A stretch of DNA of 43,536 bases from Aliivibrio_A kagoshimensis (GCF_050337105.1 NZ_JAKJSQ010000033.1:1-43536), one strand, 5' to 3'. Positions 9,299 through 19,519 are shown, numbered from the stretch's first letter. Numbers and translations are program-made. Notes: generated from the sequence alone by a model not told the origin.

Positions 9299-10324
9299 TC
9301 ACTTAATCTTATAAAATCTCTTGTACCAAGTGACGAAGGAGAATACGCCCTCATTAATATCGGTTTTAGGTTGATAGTTGATTAAAGAACTTAGATCACT
9401 ACTATCTGCGTAGGTAGTATATACGTCTCCGGGTTGCATAGGCAGCATGTTCAACTTTGCTTTGACACCGATTGCAGATTCGATCGCGGTAACGAAATCA
9501 ATAAGAGCAACGGGCTTACCGTTACCGATATTGAACACTTGGTAAGGGGCTGAACTGGACGCAGCACTTGAAGTTTCTACTGTCCAATCATTATTTCTAA
9601 CGGGCGCATGCTCCTGAATTCGAATCACACCTTCAACAATGTCATCGATATACGTAAAATCGCGCTGTAAGTTACCCTTGTTAAAGATATTAATCGAATT
9701 TCCTTCAATGATGTCCTTGGTAAATGAGAACAGCGCCATATCAGGTCGGCCCCATGGACCATATACAGTGAAAAAACGTAAACCTGTAGTAGGAATATCG
9801 TAGAGATGTGAATATGAATGTGCCATAAGCTCATTGGATTTTTTTGTTGCTGCGTATAATGAAATCGGATGATCGACACTATCACTGGTTTCGAATGGTG
9901 TTTTACTGTTTAATCCATAGACAGAGCTTGAAGAGGCATAAGTTAAATGAGCGACTTTGTTGTGTCTGCAACCTTCGAGAATATTCAGGTGACCGACTAA
10001 GTTGCTGTCAGCATAAGCCATTGGGTTTTCAAGTGAATATCGCACACCCGCTTGTGCAGCTAGGTGAATGACCCGGTCAAATTTTTCAGAGAGAAACAGG
10101 TCAGCTATCTTCTCACGATCTGAAATATCGAGTTTAATAAATGTAAAGTTATCAAAAGGCTCAATTCTAGAGAGGCGAGCGTATTTAAGGTCGATAGAGT
10201 AGTAGTCACAAACATTGTCAATACCAACCACATCATGTCCAGCATTACATAGACGAATGGCCACTTCAGAGCCGATAAAACCTGCAGCGCCTGTTACTAA
10301 ATATTTCATTGGGTTACCAGTCAT
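9299..10324 (-). CDS. NAD-dependent nucleotide-sugar epimerase (UDP-glucuronate 4-epimerase-like)
   Basis: This 341-residue extended short-chain dehydrogenase has the Rossmann motif VTGAAGFIGS at its start, a YASSSSVYG segment and the catalytic YAATK. The closest family by pattern (TGxAGFIG, then RDFTYIDDIVEGV) is UDP-glucuronate 4-epimerase (CapI/LspL/WbpP-like), which supplies galacturonate or related residues for surface polysaccharides. That role suits its position at the head of the prsK-prsR transcript and opposite the exopolysaccharide export genes. Two in-frame starts exist, at 10324 and at an ATG five codons later (10309). The second gives the more usual MKYLVTGAAGF start; neither has a strong ribosome binding site. 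The exact substrate is inferred. Confidence 0.85.
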   Translation of the reverse strand: MTGNPMKYLVTGAAGFIGSEVAIRLCNAGHDVVGIDNVCDYYSIDLKYARLSRIEPFDNFTFIKLDISDREKIADLFLSEKFDRVIHLAAQAGVRYSLENPMAYADSNLVGHLNILEGCRHNKVAHLTYASSSSVYGLNSKTPFETSDSVDHPISLYAATKKSNELMAHSYSHLYDIPTTGLRFFTVYGPWGRPDMALFSFTKDIIEGNSINIFNKGNLQRDFTYIDDIVEGVIRIQEHAPVRNNDWTVETSSAASSSAPYQVFNIGNGKPVALIDFVTAIESAIGVKAKLNMLPMQPGDVYTTYADSSDLSSLINYQPKTDINEGVFSFVTWYKRFYKIK

Positions 10325-10464
10325 CCATAACTAGAGAAAACATAATTAAGAGAAAGTGAGTAACGAAAGTCATTCTATTACTCAATAAATTAGGATAACA
10401 CTGATCAGTTATTGTTTCCTTAATCTATTGAAATAAATATCATATAAGTCGATAGAGGAAACAA

Positions 10465-12408
10465 CTATCGGTGGAGTGAATTAATGTTTTGTATTACCTG
10501 CTTGAAAGGCAGCTTGTCAAAGGAAGCGAACCCTTCCATTTTCCGCGCTTTGAGCTTGGTGGTAATCGGTGTGGATATACCACACAAAAAGCGAGTTTGT
10601 GATTCTGAGCTAGGTAATTCGCCTGTTTCTTGATGATGAGCAGATAGGTAAGGGGCAAGCCATTGGTTCATCAATTGTTGGTCAATGTCATACTGTTCGA
10701 TGGAGTGGGGAAGTATGACGGAGTCACCTCGACACGATGAACAGTGGCCACACTGATTTGGTGCTTGGGTATCATCAAAGTACTGTGCCAACTGAAAACT
10801 TAGACATGACGACGACTCAAAGAAATCGATCATATCAGATATCCGATTAATTTCAGTCTCCTGCTTTAGCTTAAAGAGCTTGTGCAGTTCATGGGTTAAA
10901 TCAGGCAGAGAGCTTGGTAGTGTATTCACACGATACACTTCAGTCATCAATTTACTCTCAAGTTCAATCCACCCCCGGTCGTGGAAATACTCAAGAGCGG
11001 CAATAACCCGTTTCCTATCTGCACGGTGTTCATTCCATAAACGTTCAAGATCGGGGGTACACCAAATTTTAGCCTTTTTACTGCTGTGTAAAACAGTGGT
11101 CGCAAATTGTCGCCTTTCATCACTAAAATGATTAATGATCGTGTCAGGAGCGACTAAATAACGAAATTTATACTCGGCAAAATAGCTGTAAGCGGGTGAG
11201 ATGATATTGTGAATTTCGAGATAGACCATCAACGTCTTTAATGGCAATTGTCTAATGTTGGTGTGGTTAGAGAGGCGGGTTAATACGATTTCCCACATAG
11301 GTTGATCATTACTTACATCAACTCGTTCAATTTCATCAAGTAACGTCTGGATAGAAGACAGATCCGGTGTATCTCCGTAAACAAAATTCTCTAAAACCGT
11401 CAAATTATCTTTATTAGCAAGCACGGTACATTCTGAGGGATGATTATCGCGTCCGGCGCGACCAATCTCTTGACTGTAATTTTCAATGGATTTTGGTAAG
11501 TCAAAATGAACCACTCGGCGAATATCTGATTTATCAATGCCCATACCAAAAGCGATGGTCGCGATGATGCAGTTTAACTCACCTTGCATGAATCGAGATT
11601 GTATCTGTTGTCGTTTATCAGAATCCATGCCTGCGTGGTAGGCCTGAGCACTAAATCCAAGCGTTTGTAGGTGTTTTGCTACTTCTTCCGCTGTATGTTG
11701 CAGCGTAACATACACTATAGTCGGTAAGTGCGGATGAAGGCTTAACAGTGAGGTTAATCTGTCTAGCCTTTCCTCTTCGGTAACGGCTTCAATTGAGAGG
11801 TCTAAATTCTGACGATAGAAACCGGTTAGTACAATATCTTCACGAGATATTTCAAATTTATCACTCATATCAGTGACTACTTTTGAGGTTGCCGTTGCTG
11901 TGAGTAATAGTACTTGTGGAATATTAAGCTCTTGTTGGTAACGAGCAAGCTTTAGATAGTCAGGTCGAAAGTTGTGACCCCATTCAGAGATACAGTGTGC
12001 TTCGTCAACGACTAACAAAGAGATAGGCACTTGAGAGATAAAAGAGCGGAATCGTTCGTTTTTGAGTCGCTCTACCGAGATCATCAGTACTTTAGTGTTA
12101 CCACTTTTAACCTCTTTCATTATCTGCTGGCTCTGTTCCCATGTCTGACTTGAATCGATGGACGCTGCCGGTATATTTTTACTGTGTAAAAAATCAAGTT
12201 GGTCTTTCATCAAGGCTAGCAGAGGGGAGATCACTAAGGTGAGATGGGGAAGTTGAGTCGCTGGCAGTTGATAGCAGAGCGACTTTCCAGAGCCCGTTGG
12301 AAAGATAGCGGCTGCCGATTTTCCTGCCAACACTTTGTTTATGACCATTTCTTGACCTGTTCTCAACTGATCAAAACCGAATTGTTGTTTCAGGATCTGG
12401 TTTAACAT
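10465..12408 (-). CDS. RecQ-family ATP-dependent DNA helicase
   Basis: This 647-residue protein is a superfamily 2 helicase of the RecQ type, unwinding DNA 3' to 5' in recombination and repair. Motif 0 surrounds FGFDQLRTGQEMVI, motif I is FPTGSGKSLCYQLPA, motif II is VVDEAHCISEWGHNFRPDY, and motif VI is QEIGRAGRD. A RecQ zinc site of four cysteines follows (C-x17-C-x2-C-x2-C, near FDDTQAPNQCGHCSSC), with a winged-helix region before it. I do not recognise a clear HRDC domain at the C terminus, so this may be a second RecQ-like protein rather than the housekeeping enzyme. It lies between two signalling blocks and has no obvious functional link to them. Confidence 0.88.
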   Translation of the reverse strand: MLNQILKQQFGFDQLRTGQEMVINKVLAGKSAAAIFPTGSGKSLCYQLPATQLPHLTLVISPLLALMKDQLDFLHSKNIPAASIDSSQTWEQSQQIMKEVKSGNTKVLMISVERLKNERFRSFISQVPISLLVVDEAHCISEWGHNFRPDYLKLARYQQELNIPQVLLLTATATSKVVTDMSDKFEISREDIVLTGFYRQNLDLSIEAVTEEERLDRLTSLLSLHPHLPTIVYVTLQHTAEEVAKHLQTLGFSAQAYHAGMDSDKRQQIQSRFMQGELNCIIATIAFGMGIDKSDIRRVVHFDLPKSIENYSQEIGRAGRDNHPSECTVLANKDNLTVLENFVYGDTPDLSSIQTLLDEIERVDVSNDQPMWEIVLTRLSNHTNIRQLPLKTLMVYLEIHNIISPAYSYFAEYKFRYLVAPDTIINHFSDERRQFATTVLHSSKKAKIWCTPDLERLWNEHRADRKRVIAALEYFHDRGWIELESKLMTEVYRVNTLPSSLPDLTHELHKLFKLKQETEINRISDMIDFFESSSCLSFQLAQYFDDTQAPNQCGHCSSCRGDSVILPHSIEQYDIDQQLMNQWLAPYLSAHHQETGELPSSESQTRFLCGISTPITTKLKARKMEGFASFDKLPFKQVIQNINSLHR

Positions 12409-12546
12409 GCAAACTCTCGACGGTAGTAAGTGGCAGAATCATACTGCATTTAACTTGATATCGAATAGAATTACCATGTAAATATATACAGCAGTTTTAG
12501 AATGCGAGTGATATCTCCTAATAGAGTTGACCTCGTTAAACTCTGG

Positions 12547-13821
12547 TTACTTGATTAGGCTATTGATTGTGTGCGCTTTAACCACTTTAAGCAGGGTATC
12601 CTCTTCCATCTTAAGGGCATAATTTGCCATCTTTTTTAAACGAGAAAGCTCTTCGTCAAATTCAAGTTCTTTGCAGATCATTATTTTTAATAGAAGCTGT
12701 TCAAATAGATCATCAGACATCGATAGGTTGGACATCTCTAGATAACTCTTTTTGGTGTCACTTTTATTATCAGGGCTTCTTGATAAAAGGTAGATTTTGG
12801 CCAGCTCTCTAAATTTAGGGGCGAGCGGATTAATCTGAGATAGCGGCAATACCAACTTCTGATTGAAACGTTTTGGTTGAAGTGTAAACATCCAAATAAG
12901 CAGAGTGAAGACTTCCGGACGTTGCCATTGAGAGGCCTTTATGCGTGTAAATATGGTTGGAATGGCTCTCTCCCCCATATCGACTGACGGAAAAAAAGTG
13001 CCAATTAAGACCATAGAATAGAGCCTTGATATTAAGTAAGTAGCGTGTTTATAAATATGGCTCAAAAGTTCAAAAGCTAAGGTATACTGACCATTGTGAA
13101 GCAATATTTGGCAGTGTAACTCTTTAAGCTTTGTGGAGTTAGGGAATTTTGCTAGTAATGGAGTAATGATTTTTTCTGCTTCATCAAACTGTTTTAAAGT
13201 GATCAGCACCTCGATTTTTAAGTGGATGGCATTCAGCGATGGGCTCTTATCAAAAAACTTGTTTAACATTTTTAAAGCGATGTCGTTATGGCCCTTCTTC
13301 CTTAAAAAAACACAAAGGTTGGTGATGGCATTATTGTGTGCCTTATTGGTTGGGGCTGAAGGCAATAGCTTAAGTGCGGTACCAAGGTTAGAGCTGAGGA
13401 AGCTATCCATAACACTTTTTTCGAATTTACGATCAACAATACTGCTGGAGATGGCATCATGGAGGTTATTACCCCTCAATGGCTTCAGCAAGAATCCATT
13501 AGGATTAAAGTCAGAAAAACCACTAAGTACTGAGATAGAGTTATCAGCCGTGACCACAAAAATCATGGGATTATGGTCAAGCAATCCTAAATACCGAAAG
13601 CGCTCTAGTGTCTGTAAACCGTTCATGCTCTCACCAAGGTTGTAATCAACCACTAAGATGTCAATGTGTCTATTTTTACAGATAGATAGCGCAATACTGG
13701 CGTTATTTGCCGTATCAATATTGTGAGGTAAAAATCCAATTTTTTTAAGAATGACGCAGCTAGTCCTGAGTATTAATTTGCAATCATCGATAAGTAAAAC
13801 ACGCATGTCTTTAATTTGCAT
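12547..13821 (-). CDS. Receiver-TPR response regulator (VieB-like by position)
   Basis: This 424-residue protein begins with a complete receiver domain (acidic pair Asp12-Asp13, phospho-acceptor Asp59 in VVDYNLG, Thr91, Lys113). The rest is helical and looks like degenerate tetratricopeptide repeats (about 150-400). It has no DNA-binding, kinase or enzymatic domain, so it probably acts through protein contacts. It is the third gene of a minus-strand run after the hybrid kinase and the receiver-EAL protein, 62 bases downstream of the latter. In V. cholerae VieSAB the third gene also encodes a receiver protein without a classic output domain, reported to modulate phosphotransfer. The resemblance is by layout; I could not run a search. 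Confidence 0.75.
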   Translation of the reverse strand: MQIKDMRVLLIDDCKLILRTSCVILKKIGFLPHNIDTANNASIALSICKNRHIDILVVDYNLGESMNGLQTLERFRYLGLLDHNPMIFVVTADNSISVLSGFSDFNPNGFLLKPLRGNNLHDAISSSIVDRKFEKSVMDSFLSSNLGTALKLLPSAPTNKAHNNAITNLCVFLRKKGHNDIALKMLNKFFDKSPSLNAIHLKIEVLITLKQFDEAEKIITPLLAKFPNSTKLKELHCQILLHNGQYTLAFELLSHIYKHATYLISRLYSMVLIGTFFPSVDMGERAIPTIFTRIKASQWQRPEVFTLLIWMFTLQPKRFNQKLVLPLSQINPLAPKFRELAKIYLLSRSPDNKSDTKKSYLEMSNLSMSDDLFEQLLLKIMICKELEFDEELSRLKKMANYALKMEEDTLLKVVKAHTINSLIK

Positions 13822-13883
13822 AATATTGTTAAACCTGATTAAACGTTAAATTAGGATGAAAAAGTAAAGATATCTGTAAAATA

Positions 13884-15077
13884 CTACCTTATTGCTTTAC
13901 TCTCATGCATAGTGGGGTACCACCTCTGCTGCCACTGTTTATGCCAAGTATTGAGCAAATCCACGGATATTGGCTTACTAATAAAATAGCCTTGGCCTAA
14001 TCCGTCACTGATTTGTGCGAGGTGCTTTAATGTTGCGAAGTCTTCAATACCTTCTGCGACCGTCATCATGTTGAGTTTATCGGCTAAAAAGAGGCTGGCT
14101 TCGACGATGGAATTTGAACGTTTATTCGTCAACATTTTTTGAACGAAACTGAGGTCAATTTTTAATTCACTAAAAGGCATGTCATCGAGAAGCATCATCG
14201 ATGAATAGCCCGTGCCAAAATCATCAATTGAGAGTTCAAAACCACGCATACAGAGCCTAATGGCCGAACACAGAGTAAAGCCAATATTCTCAATAATGTC
14301 GGTTTCGGTTAATTCGAACTTGATGTAATCGACCAGTGTTGGGTGTTCATCCAATAGGGCGATGACATAGTCAATAAACGCTTGATCTAACAGCTCTTTG
14401 GAGCCAATGTTGATGGCGACACTGCGGTGGCCAAACATCGGCTTATCATTGATCACTTGTTCAATAATGAATTTTGTTAACTGAGTGCCGAGACCAAAAT
14501 GGGTCAGTTCGGGAAGAAAGCTACCTGGAAATTGCAAACCGTATTCAGGGTGCTGCCAACGAATTAATGCTTCACTTTGAACCCACTCTCCTGTTCGTAG
14601 TTTGATTTGGGGTTGATAGTGAAGGATAAACTGGTTCAGATTGAGCCCCTCAACGATCGATTTTTTATCAAAGGAATGTGTTGGGGCCGGTACGCTTTTA
14701 AGTTGACCTTCATTATACAGCAGCGCTTGTAATGATTGTTTGCTAATGGGCTTGTTAAGTGCACCTAATAACTTCATATTGTACGCTTCACACATACGTC
14801 CTGACGCTTTTAATACTACGTCATCAACAGCACTCGAAATGATGACTTCGCCAGAGTAGTTCGACTCCCCCAATATACGTAGTAATGAAATACCATCCAA
14901 TCCAGGCATATTCAGGTCACAAATAATGACATCAGGCGCGTTGCATTTAATCATTTGAAGTGCATCTTCAGCATTACTGATTCCGTAGGCATCAAGCCCT
15001 GGGAGCATGTTAAGTAATGAGAGAATAGTCCTACGTTGAAAATCATGGTCTTCAACGACAAGAAGTTGTTTAGGCAT
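13884..15077 (-). CDS. Receiver-EAL c-di-GMP phosphodiesterase (RocR/VieA-like)
   Basis: This 397-residue response regulator has an N-terminal receiver (phospho-acceptor Asp54 in ICDLNMPGLDG) joined to a full EAL domain (about 140-385). All key phosphodiesterase motifs are visible: SEALIRW (the EAL glutamate), AINIG, KFELTETD, SIDDFGTGYSS, LKIDLSF and TVAEGIE followed by GQGY. It should therefore hydrolyse c-di-GMP, with output gated by phosphorylation. Unlike VieA it has no helix-turn-helix after the EAL domain and matches RocR in layout. It is the middle gene between the hybrid kinase (38 bases upstream) and the receiver-TPR gene. Confidence 0.9.
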   Translation of the reverse strand: MPKQLLVVEDHDFQRRTILSLLNMLPGLDAYGISNAEDALQMIKCNAPDVIICDLNMPGLDGISLLRILGESNYSGEVIISSAVDDVVLKASGRMCEAYNMKLLGALNKPISKQSLQALLYNEGQLKSVPAPTHSFDKKSIVEGLNLNQFILHYQPQIKLRTGEWVQSEALIRWQHPEYGLQFPGSFLPELTHFGLGTQLTKFIIEQVINDKPMFGHRSVAINIGSKELLDQAFIDYVIALLDEHPTLVDYIKFELTETDIIENIGFTLCSAIRLCMRGFELSIDDFGTGYSSMMLLDDMPFSELKIDLSFVQKMLTNKRSNSIVEASLFLADKLNMMTVAEGIEDFATLKHLAQISDGLGQGYFISKPISVDLLNTWHKQWQQRWYPTMHESKAIR

Positions 15078-15115
15078 ATATAATTACAACCTTATAAGTA
15101 CTGTTTGATAGTCAA

Positions 15116-18100
15116 TTACACTAGCTCTAATTGAGTGATAAACTGTTCGACATCATCAAAATATTGAGTGTACTTGTCCGTGTGTCCAAGCATTGCCGAG
15201 TGTTCAAAATCTGACAGGGAATTTGCTAAATGATCTACATCTAGCATTAATGCCGCTCCTTTCATTCGATGCGTGATCTCTCGTACTGATGCGTGGTTAT
15301 CGCTACGGAGAGCAATAAGCAACTCTGCAAGATCACACTTCTGACTGGTGATAAAATCACTGGTTATGCTGGTGGCTGTCTCCACATCTCCAAAGAGTTC
15401 GACCAGTTTATCTAAGCTAATAATGGAGTTTTTAGCTGAAACCTCAGTGTGTTCACTGGTAATGCTAGTTAATTGCTCCACGGTCAAATCAAATTCGGCG
15501 AAATCGAGCTCATCATTGGCGGGCGTGGTGCACTCTGGTAGCCATTTTACAAGGGTATCTCGCAGCTTTTCCATCGCGATTGGTTTAGACAAGAAATCAG
15601 ACATCCCCAATTCGATACATTTTTCACTCTCTCCAACAATGGCATTTGCGGTCAATGCCACAATCGGGATGGAATCAGAGAAGGTAGAGCGCTCCATAGA
15701 ACGAACTTTTCGGGTTAGCTCATACCCATCCATCTCCGGCATGTGGCAATCAGTAAGTAATAGGCCATACTGCTTCTCATTGAGTGCATTAAACGCTTCT
15801 ACACCGTCATTAACGATGTCACAGTGGTAGCCTAACTTGGTCAACTGGGTGTTGATAACTTGTCTATTGATAGGGTGATCTTCTGCAACCAGAATAATGC
15901 GATTATCACGCTGAGCCTCTTCTCTGGTCTGTACCTTGTCTATCTGTAACGATGTAGGTTGATAGGTTTTTCGATCATCGTTAGCCATGTTTGGGTTGTT
16001 GAGACATAGCTGTAGATGCTCTGGAACTAATGGGTTCACAGATATCATCCAATTATGATCATAGGGTTCAGGAGAGAGGAGAGAACTCTTCTCTAATATA
16101 ATGATAGAGATCTCGGGTAAGTGAGCAGAAAGCCATTGATGGTCTAGGTTTAATCTTTTGTAATCGTCGCGACTTAAAAATAAAAGGTGTATGTTGTTAC
16201 CCACTGCAGACTGCATCATCAGCTCTTTGTTATCAAAAGTTCTATTCAAGATTGATGATTTTTGCGCTTGAAGATAAGCGATGAGATCTGGCTGCTGAAT
16301 GAAGTCACCCACCATTAAACATTTTCTATTTGCATTGATCGGGGCTACGAACGATTCAATCACTCTAAAAGGTAGGATGACACTGAAGGTGGATCCTTGC
16401 CCTAACTCACTCTGAACGTTAATTTCACCGCCCATTATCTCCACAAACTGGTGGGAGATAGATAAACCTAAACCGGTGCCGCCAAACTTTCTGCTGGTGC
16501 TTTCGTCGGCTTGAACAAAAGGTTTAAACAGTTTATTAATGGCGCCTTGACTGATGCCCACACCGGTATCACTAATATTGAACCGAATAGTTTGGATATC
16601 ATCTTGCTGAGAGACAAATTCAATAGAGAAACGTACCTTGCCAGTGTCGGTAAACTTAACGGCGTTGTTCATGAAGTTATTGAAGATCTGGCCGAGCCTA
16701 ACATCATCCGCCTCGATGATTGAAGCAACTTTAGGATCTAACCAATACTCACAAAGTAGCCCCTTTCCATGAGCGTGGGGAGCATGAGTTTGGATGGTAC
16801 GTGAGAGTAACGAGTGCAGATCAATCGGTACGGGTGATACCTCAAGCTTACCCGCTTCAATTTTTGAGAAATCTAAAATGTCATTAACAATGTGAAGTAA
16901 ATTATCCGATGATTTGGTCAAGCTTGCATGGATATTTACCACCTCTTCTTGCATCGGATATTGCTGTAATATTTCCAGTAGACTAACAATGCCGCCAATT
17001 GGAGTACGGATCTCGTGGCTCATATTGGCTAGGAATCGAGACTTGGCTTCCGTCGCAGCAATAGCATTGGTTTTGGCAATTTCGAGTTCACGTTGTTGCT
17101 TTTTCAATTCAGTGATATCAGTCAGTACTGTATTCCACGTGTAGGTATCACAGTTATCGTGAACTCGGCTCTGAATCTGCAACCATTTGTCTTCACCAGC
17201 GAAATTGATGCGAATCTCATCAGATTGCAGACCAACTTTGGCAGCGGTGCGTGATTTTTGAATAAAGATGCGTTGGTGTTCTTTATCTAACAGACTGAGG
17301 AATTTACGATGATCAGCCATTAACTCTTGTCGACTGATGCCGACAAAATCGATAATACTGGCACTGACAAAAGTAAAATTAATATCGCTTAGGTTCGATT
17401 TGCTTTGAATCAGCTGAATCACAACACCATTGACATTATTTGCGAGTTCATTCACTCGCTTCTCGGCTTCTCTAGTTCGAAGTTCGGCGTTACGAAGTTC
17501 AGTGACGTCATTGACGATGGTCACTACGCCATCAACCTGGCTGCTTTCTGAAGTGTGATAAGGACACTTCCAATAAGAGAAATGTTTGACTGTGTTATGC
17601 AGTTCAATCTGTTTCTCCATGCGAGGTAATATTTCTCCATTAAATATCTTCTCATCGTCGATATCGTCTTCAAAAATGGTTTCAATACTTGGGAGGTGCG
17701 CAATATTATGCAGCTCAATTTCGGTTGTGTTTTCCGCTTTCAGCTGGACAGCCGCGGTATTTGAAGTGAGCATGTGACCATTTTTATCACGAACTAAAAT
17801 AGGGAACGGGATAGCATCTAGCAGTGACCGTTCGAACTTAACACGTTGTTTGAGTTGGTCTTCGATTAATGTCCGCTGTTCTACCTCTTTTTGCAGACGT
17901 CGGTTCCAATAAAATACCCAGCAGATAAGAATAAGACTGATGGTTGCGATGGCGACGATCCAAGCGATCACTTGCGTAACCTGTACCCCAGTATTGTATG
18001 AGGTCTGTATCCATTTTTTCTCAATATCTTTCAAACGAGCTGGTGGAATAACTGAAATGGCTTTGTTAATGATATCCAGTAAAATCTGATCCTCTTTAAG

Positions 18101-19519
18101 AAACGCAAACCCAACAGGGATAAACGAGCGTTCATTAATCGAGTTGATAACTTTGATTATGCCGGCATATTGACCTTGAATATAAGGAGAGGAGATCAAT
18201 AGTGAGCTGATGGCGACATCGATCTGTTGCTCATCAACGGCTTGAAGAAGATCCTCGATGTGATCATAACTTTTAATGGTACACCCTGAGCAATACTCTA
18301 GTGCCATACTTTCACCGTAAGTCGCAGATAAAATGCCTAATGTATGCTGGTTTGAAAGGTCATTTGATAGCTCGGACTTCCACTCACCCACACGGCCAAG
18401 AAGAACCCAAGGCTCACGCATAAAGGGTTGGCTTAAACTCATCTGGTTGCGACGTTGTGCACTTGGGGAGATGGATGACATCATGTCATACTCACCGTCT
18501 AAAAAGGCGCTGTAGGTCTGTTGATGTGTTTGACGATTCTTAGGGATAAATTTTAAGCCTGTTAACGAGCTAACTTCATCTAACACGTCAGCAGCAATGC
18601 CTTTATAACCTTCACTATCTACAATCTCAACTGGTGCCCAATCCGCCGCCACCCCGATATGAACTATGGGGTTTGTGTTTATCCACTCTTGCTCTTTTGT
18701 TGATAGGTGTAGAACCGATATCTTTCTCACAAATTCACGCTGTCTTTCATCCAACCACTTACGTAAAATTCGCTCATATTCGGGCATCTCGTTCACTTCA
18801 CGAATCGCTTTATTTAAGCGCTCTAGCATGACGTGATTAGATTTCCGAACACCGATATAGAGTGTATCTACTGGAAGATCATCGAGCAGATAGATGTTAA
18901 CTTGCTCTTGAAGGTGGCTGTTTTTATAGTGCTCATAGAGCATTACACCATCACCGATTTGAGCATCTGCCATGCCTAACGAAATGGAGCGAATCGCTTC
19001 ACGGTTGCTGGGCACCGTAAGAGAGTCTGTCCCAGGAAGAATGTGTTTTAAAAACTCTTTATCTGCAAAGCCTTCAATAGTGGCGACGGTTTTGCCTTTT
19101 AACTCTTTATAACTATTGAGTGGTGTCTGACTAATGACGGCCCTACGAATCGCGAGAATGGATTCCGAAAAGGTCATATACGATTCACGTTCTAACGTAG
19201 CGGTTACACCGATCATTACATCGAGCTCACCCATTTTATACGCTTGCATGACCAAACTGAACGTCGGGTAGGAGTAAATTTCTACCTCATATCCAGCTTG
19301 TTGTGCATAGCGTTTAAAAAGTGAGGGTAATAAACCAACAATTTCCCCATTGTCATCTGTGATGGCTAATGGCTCAATAAACTTGCTTGGAAAGCCAACA
19401 CGTATCACTTCACGATTTGAAGGTGAGAGTTGGGAATCGACAGCATAGCTATTCCATGCAAAGAGCAGAGCAAATGATATTACAGCAAAATTCAAAAGTG
19501 TCTGTTTAATATGATACAT
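15116..19519 (-). CDS. BvgS/EvgS-like hybrid sensor kinase with two periplasmic binding domains
   Basis: This 1467-residue unorthodox kinase has a signal peptide (1-26), two bacterial extracellular solute-binding family 3 (Venus flytrap) domains (about 37-262 and 284-506), one membrane helix (about 515-536), two PAS-like regions (about 560-675 and 690-805), a kinase core with His835 in ANMSHEIRTP and ATP motifs NNFMNNAVKF, DTGVGIS and GTGLGLS, a poorly conserved receiver-like stretch (about 1065-1175), a true receiver with Asp1257, and a C-terminal HPt domain with His1417 in THRMKGAA. It can run a full His-Asp-His relay to the two downstream receivers. The flytrap domains suggest sensing of a small periplasmic molecule; the ligand is unknown. 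Confidence 0.92.
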   Translation of the reverse strand: MYHIKQTLLNFAVISFALLFAWNSYAVDSQLSPSNREVIRVGFPSKFIEPLAITDDNGEIVGLLPSLFKRYAQQAGYEVEIYSYPTFSLVMQAYKMGELDVMIGVTATLERESYMTFSESILAIRRAVISQTPLNSYKELKGKTVATIEGFADKEFLKHILPGTDSLTVPSNREAIRSISLGMADAQIGDGVMLYEHYKNSHLQEQVNIYLLDDLPVDTLYIGVRKSNHVMLERLNKAIREVNEMPEYERILRKWLDERQREFVRKISVLHLSTKEQEWINTNPIVHIGVAADWAPVEIVDSEGYKGIAADVLDEVSSLTGLKFIPKNRQTHQQTYSAFLDGEYDMMSSISPSAQRRNQMSLSQPFMREPWVLLGRVGEWKSELSNDLSNQHTLGILSATYGESMALEYCSGCTIKSYDHIEDLLQAVDEQQIDVAISSLLISSPYIQGQYAGIIKVINSINERSFIPVGFAFLKEDQILLDIINKAISVIPPARLKDIEKKWIQTSYNTGVQVTQVIAWIVAIATISLILICWVFYWNRRLQKEVEQRTLIEDQLKQRVKFERSLLDAIPFPILVRDKNGHMLTSNTAAVQLKAENTTEIELHNIAHLPSIETIFEDDIDDEKIFNGEILPRMEKQIELHNTVKHFSYWKCPYHTSESSQVDGVVTIVNDVTELRNAELRTREAEKRVNELANNVNGVVIQLIQSKSNLSDINFTFVSASIIDFVGISRQELMADHRKFLSLLDKEHQRIFIQKSRTAAKVGLQSDEIRINFAGEDKWLQIQSRVHDNCDTYTWNTVLTDITELKKQQRELEIAKTNAIAATEAKSRFLANMSHEIRTPIGGIVSLLEILQQYPMQEEVVNIHASLTKSSDNLLHIVNDILDFSKIEAGKLEVSPVPIDLHSLLSRTIQTHAPHAHGKGLLCEYWLDPKVASIIEADDVRLGQIFNNFMNNAVKFTDTGKVRFSIEFVSQQDDIQTIRFNISDTGVGISQGAINKLFKPFVQADESTSRKFGGTGLGLSISHQFVEIMGGEINVQSELGQGSTFSVILPFRVIESFVAPINANRKCLMVGDFIQQPDLIAYLQAQKSSILNRTFDNKELMMQSAVGNNIHLLFLSRDDYKRLNLDHQWLSAHLPEISIIILEKSSLLSPEPYDHNWMISVNPLVPEHLQLCLNNPNMANDDRKTYQPTSLQIDKVQTREEAQRDNRIILVAEDHPINRQVINTQLTKLGYHCDIVNDGVEAFNALNEKQYGLLLTDCHMPEMDGYELTRKVRSMERSTFSDSIPIVALTANAIVGESEKCIELGMSDFLSKPIAMEKLRDTLVKWLPECTTPANDELDFAEFDLTVEQLTSITSEHTEVSAKNSIISLDKLVELFGDVETATSITSDFITSQKCDLAELLIALRSDNHASVREITHRMKGAALMLDVDHLANSLSDFEHSAMLGHTDKYTQYFDDVEQFITQLELV

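Noticed and set aside
10450..10470. CGATAG/CTATCG inverted repeat at the end of the RecQ-like gene as a terminator
   Set aside because: The stem is only 6 bp with a 9-base loop, it overlaps the stop codon and no T-run follows on the minus strand.
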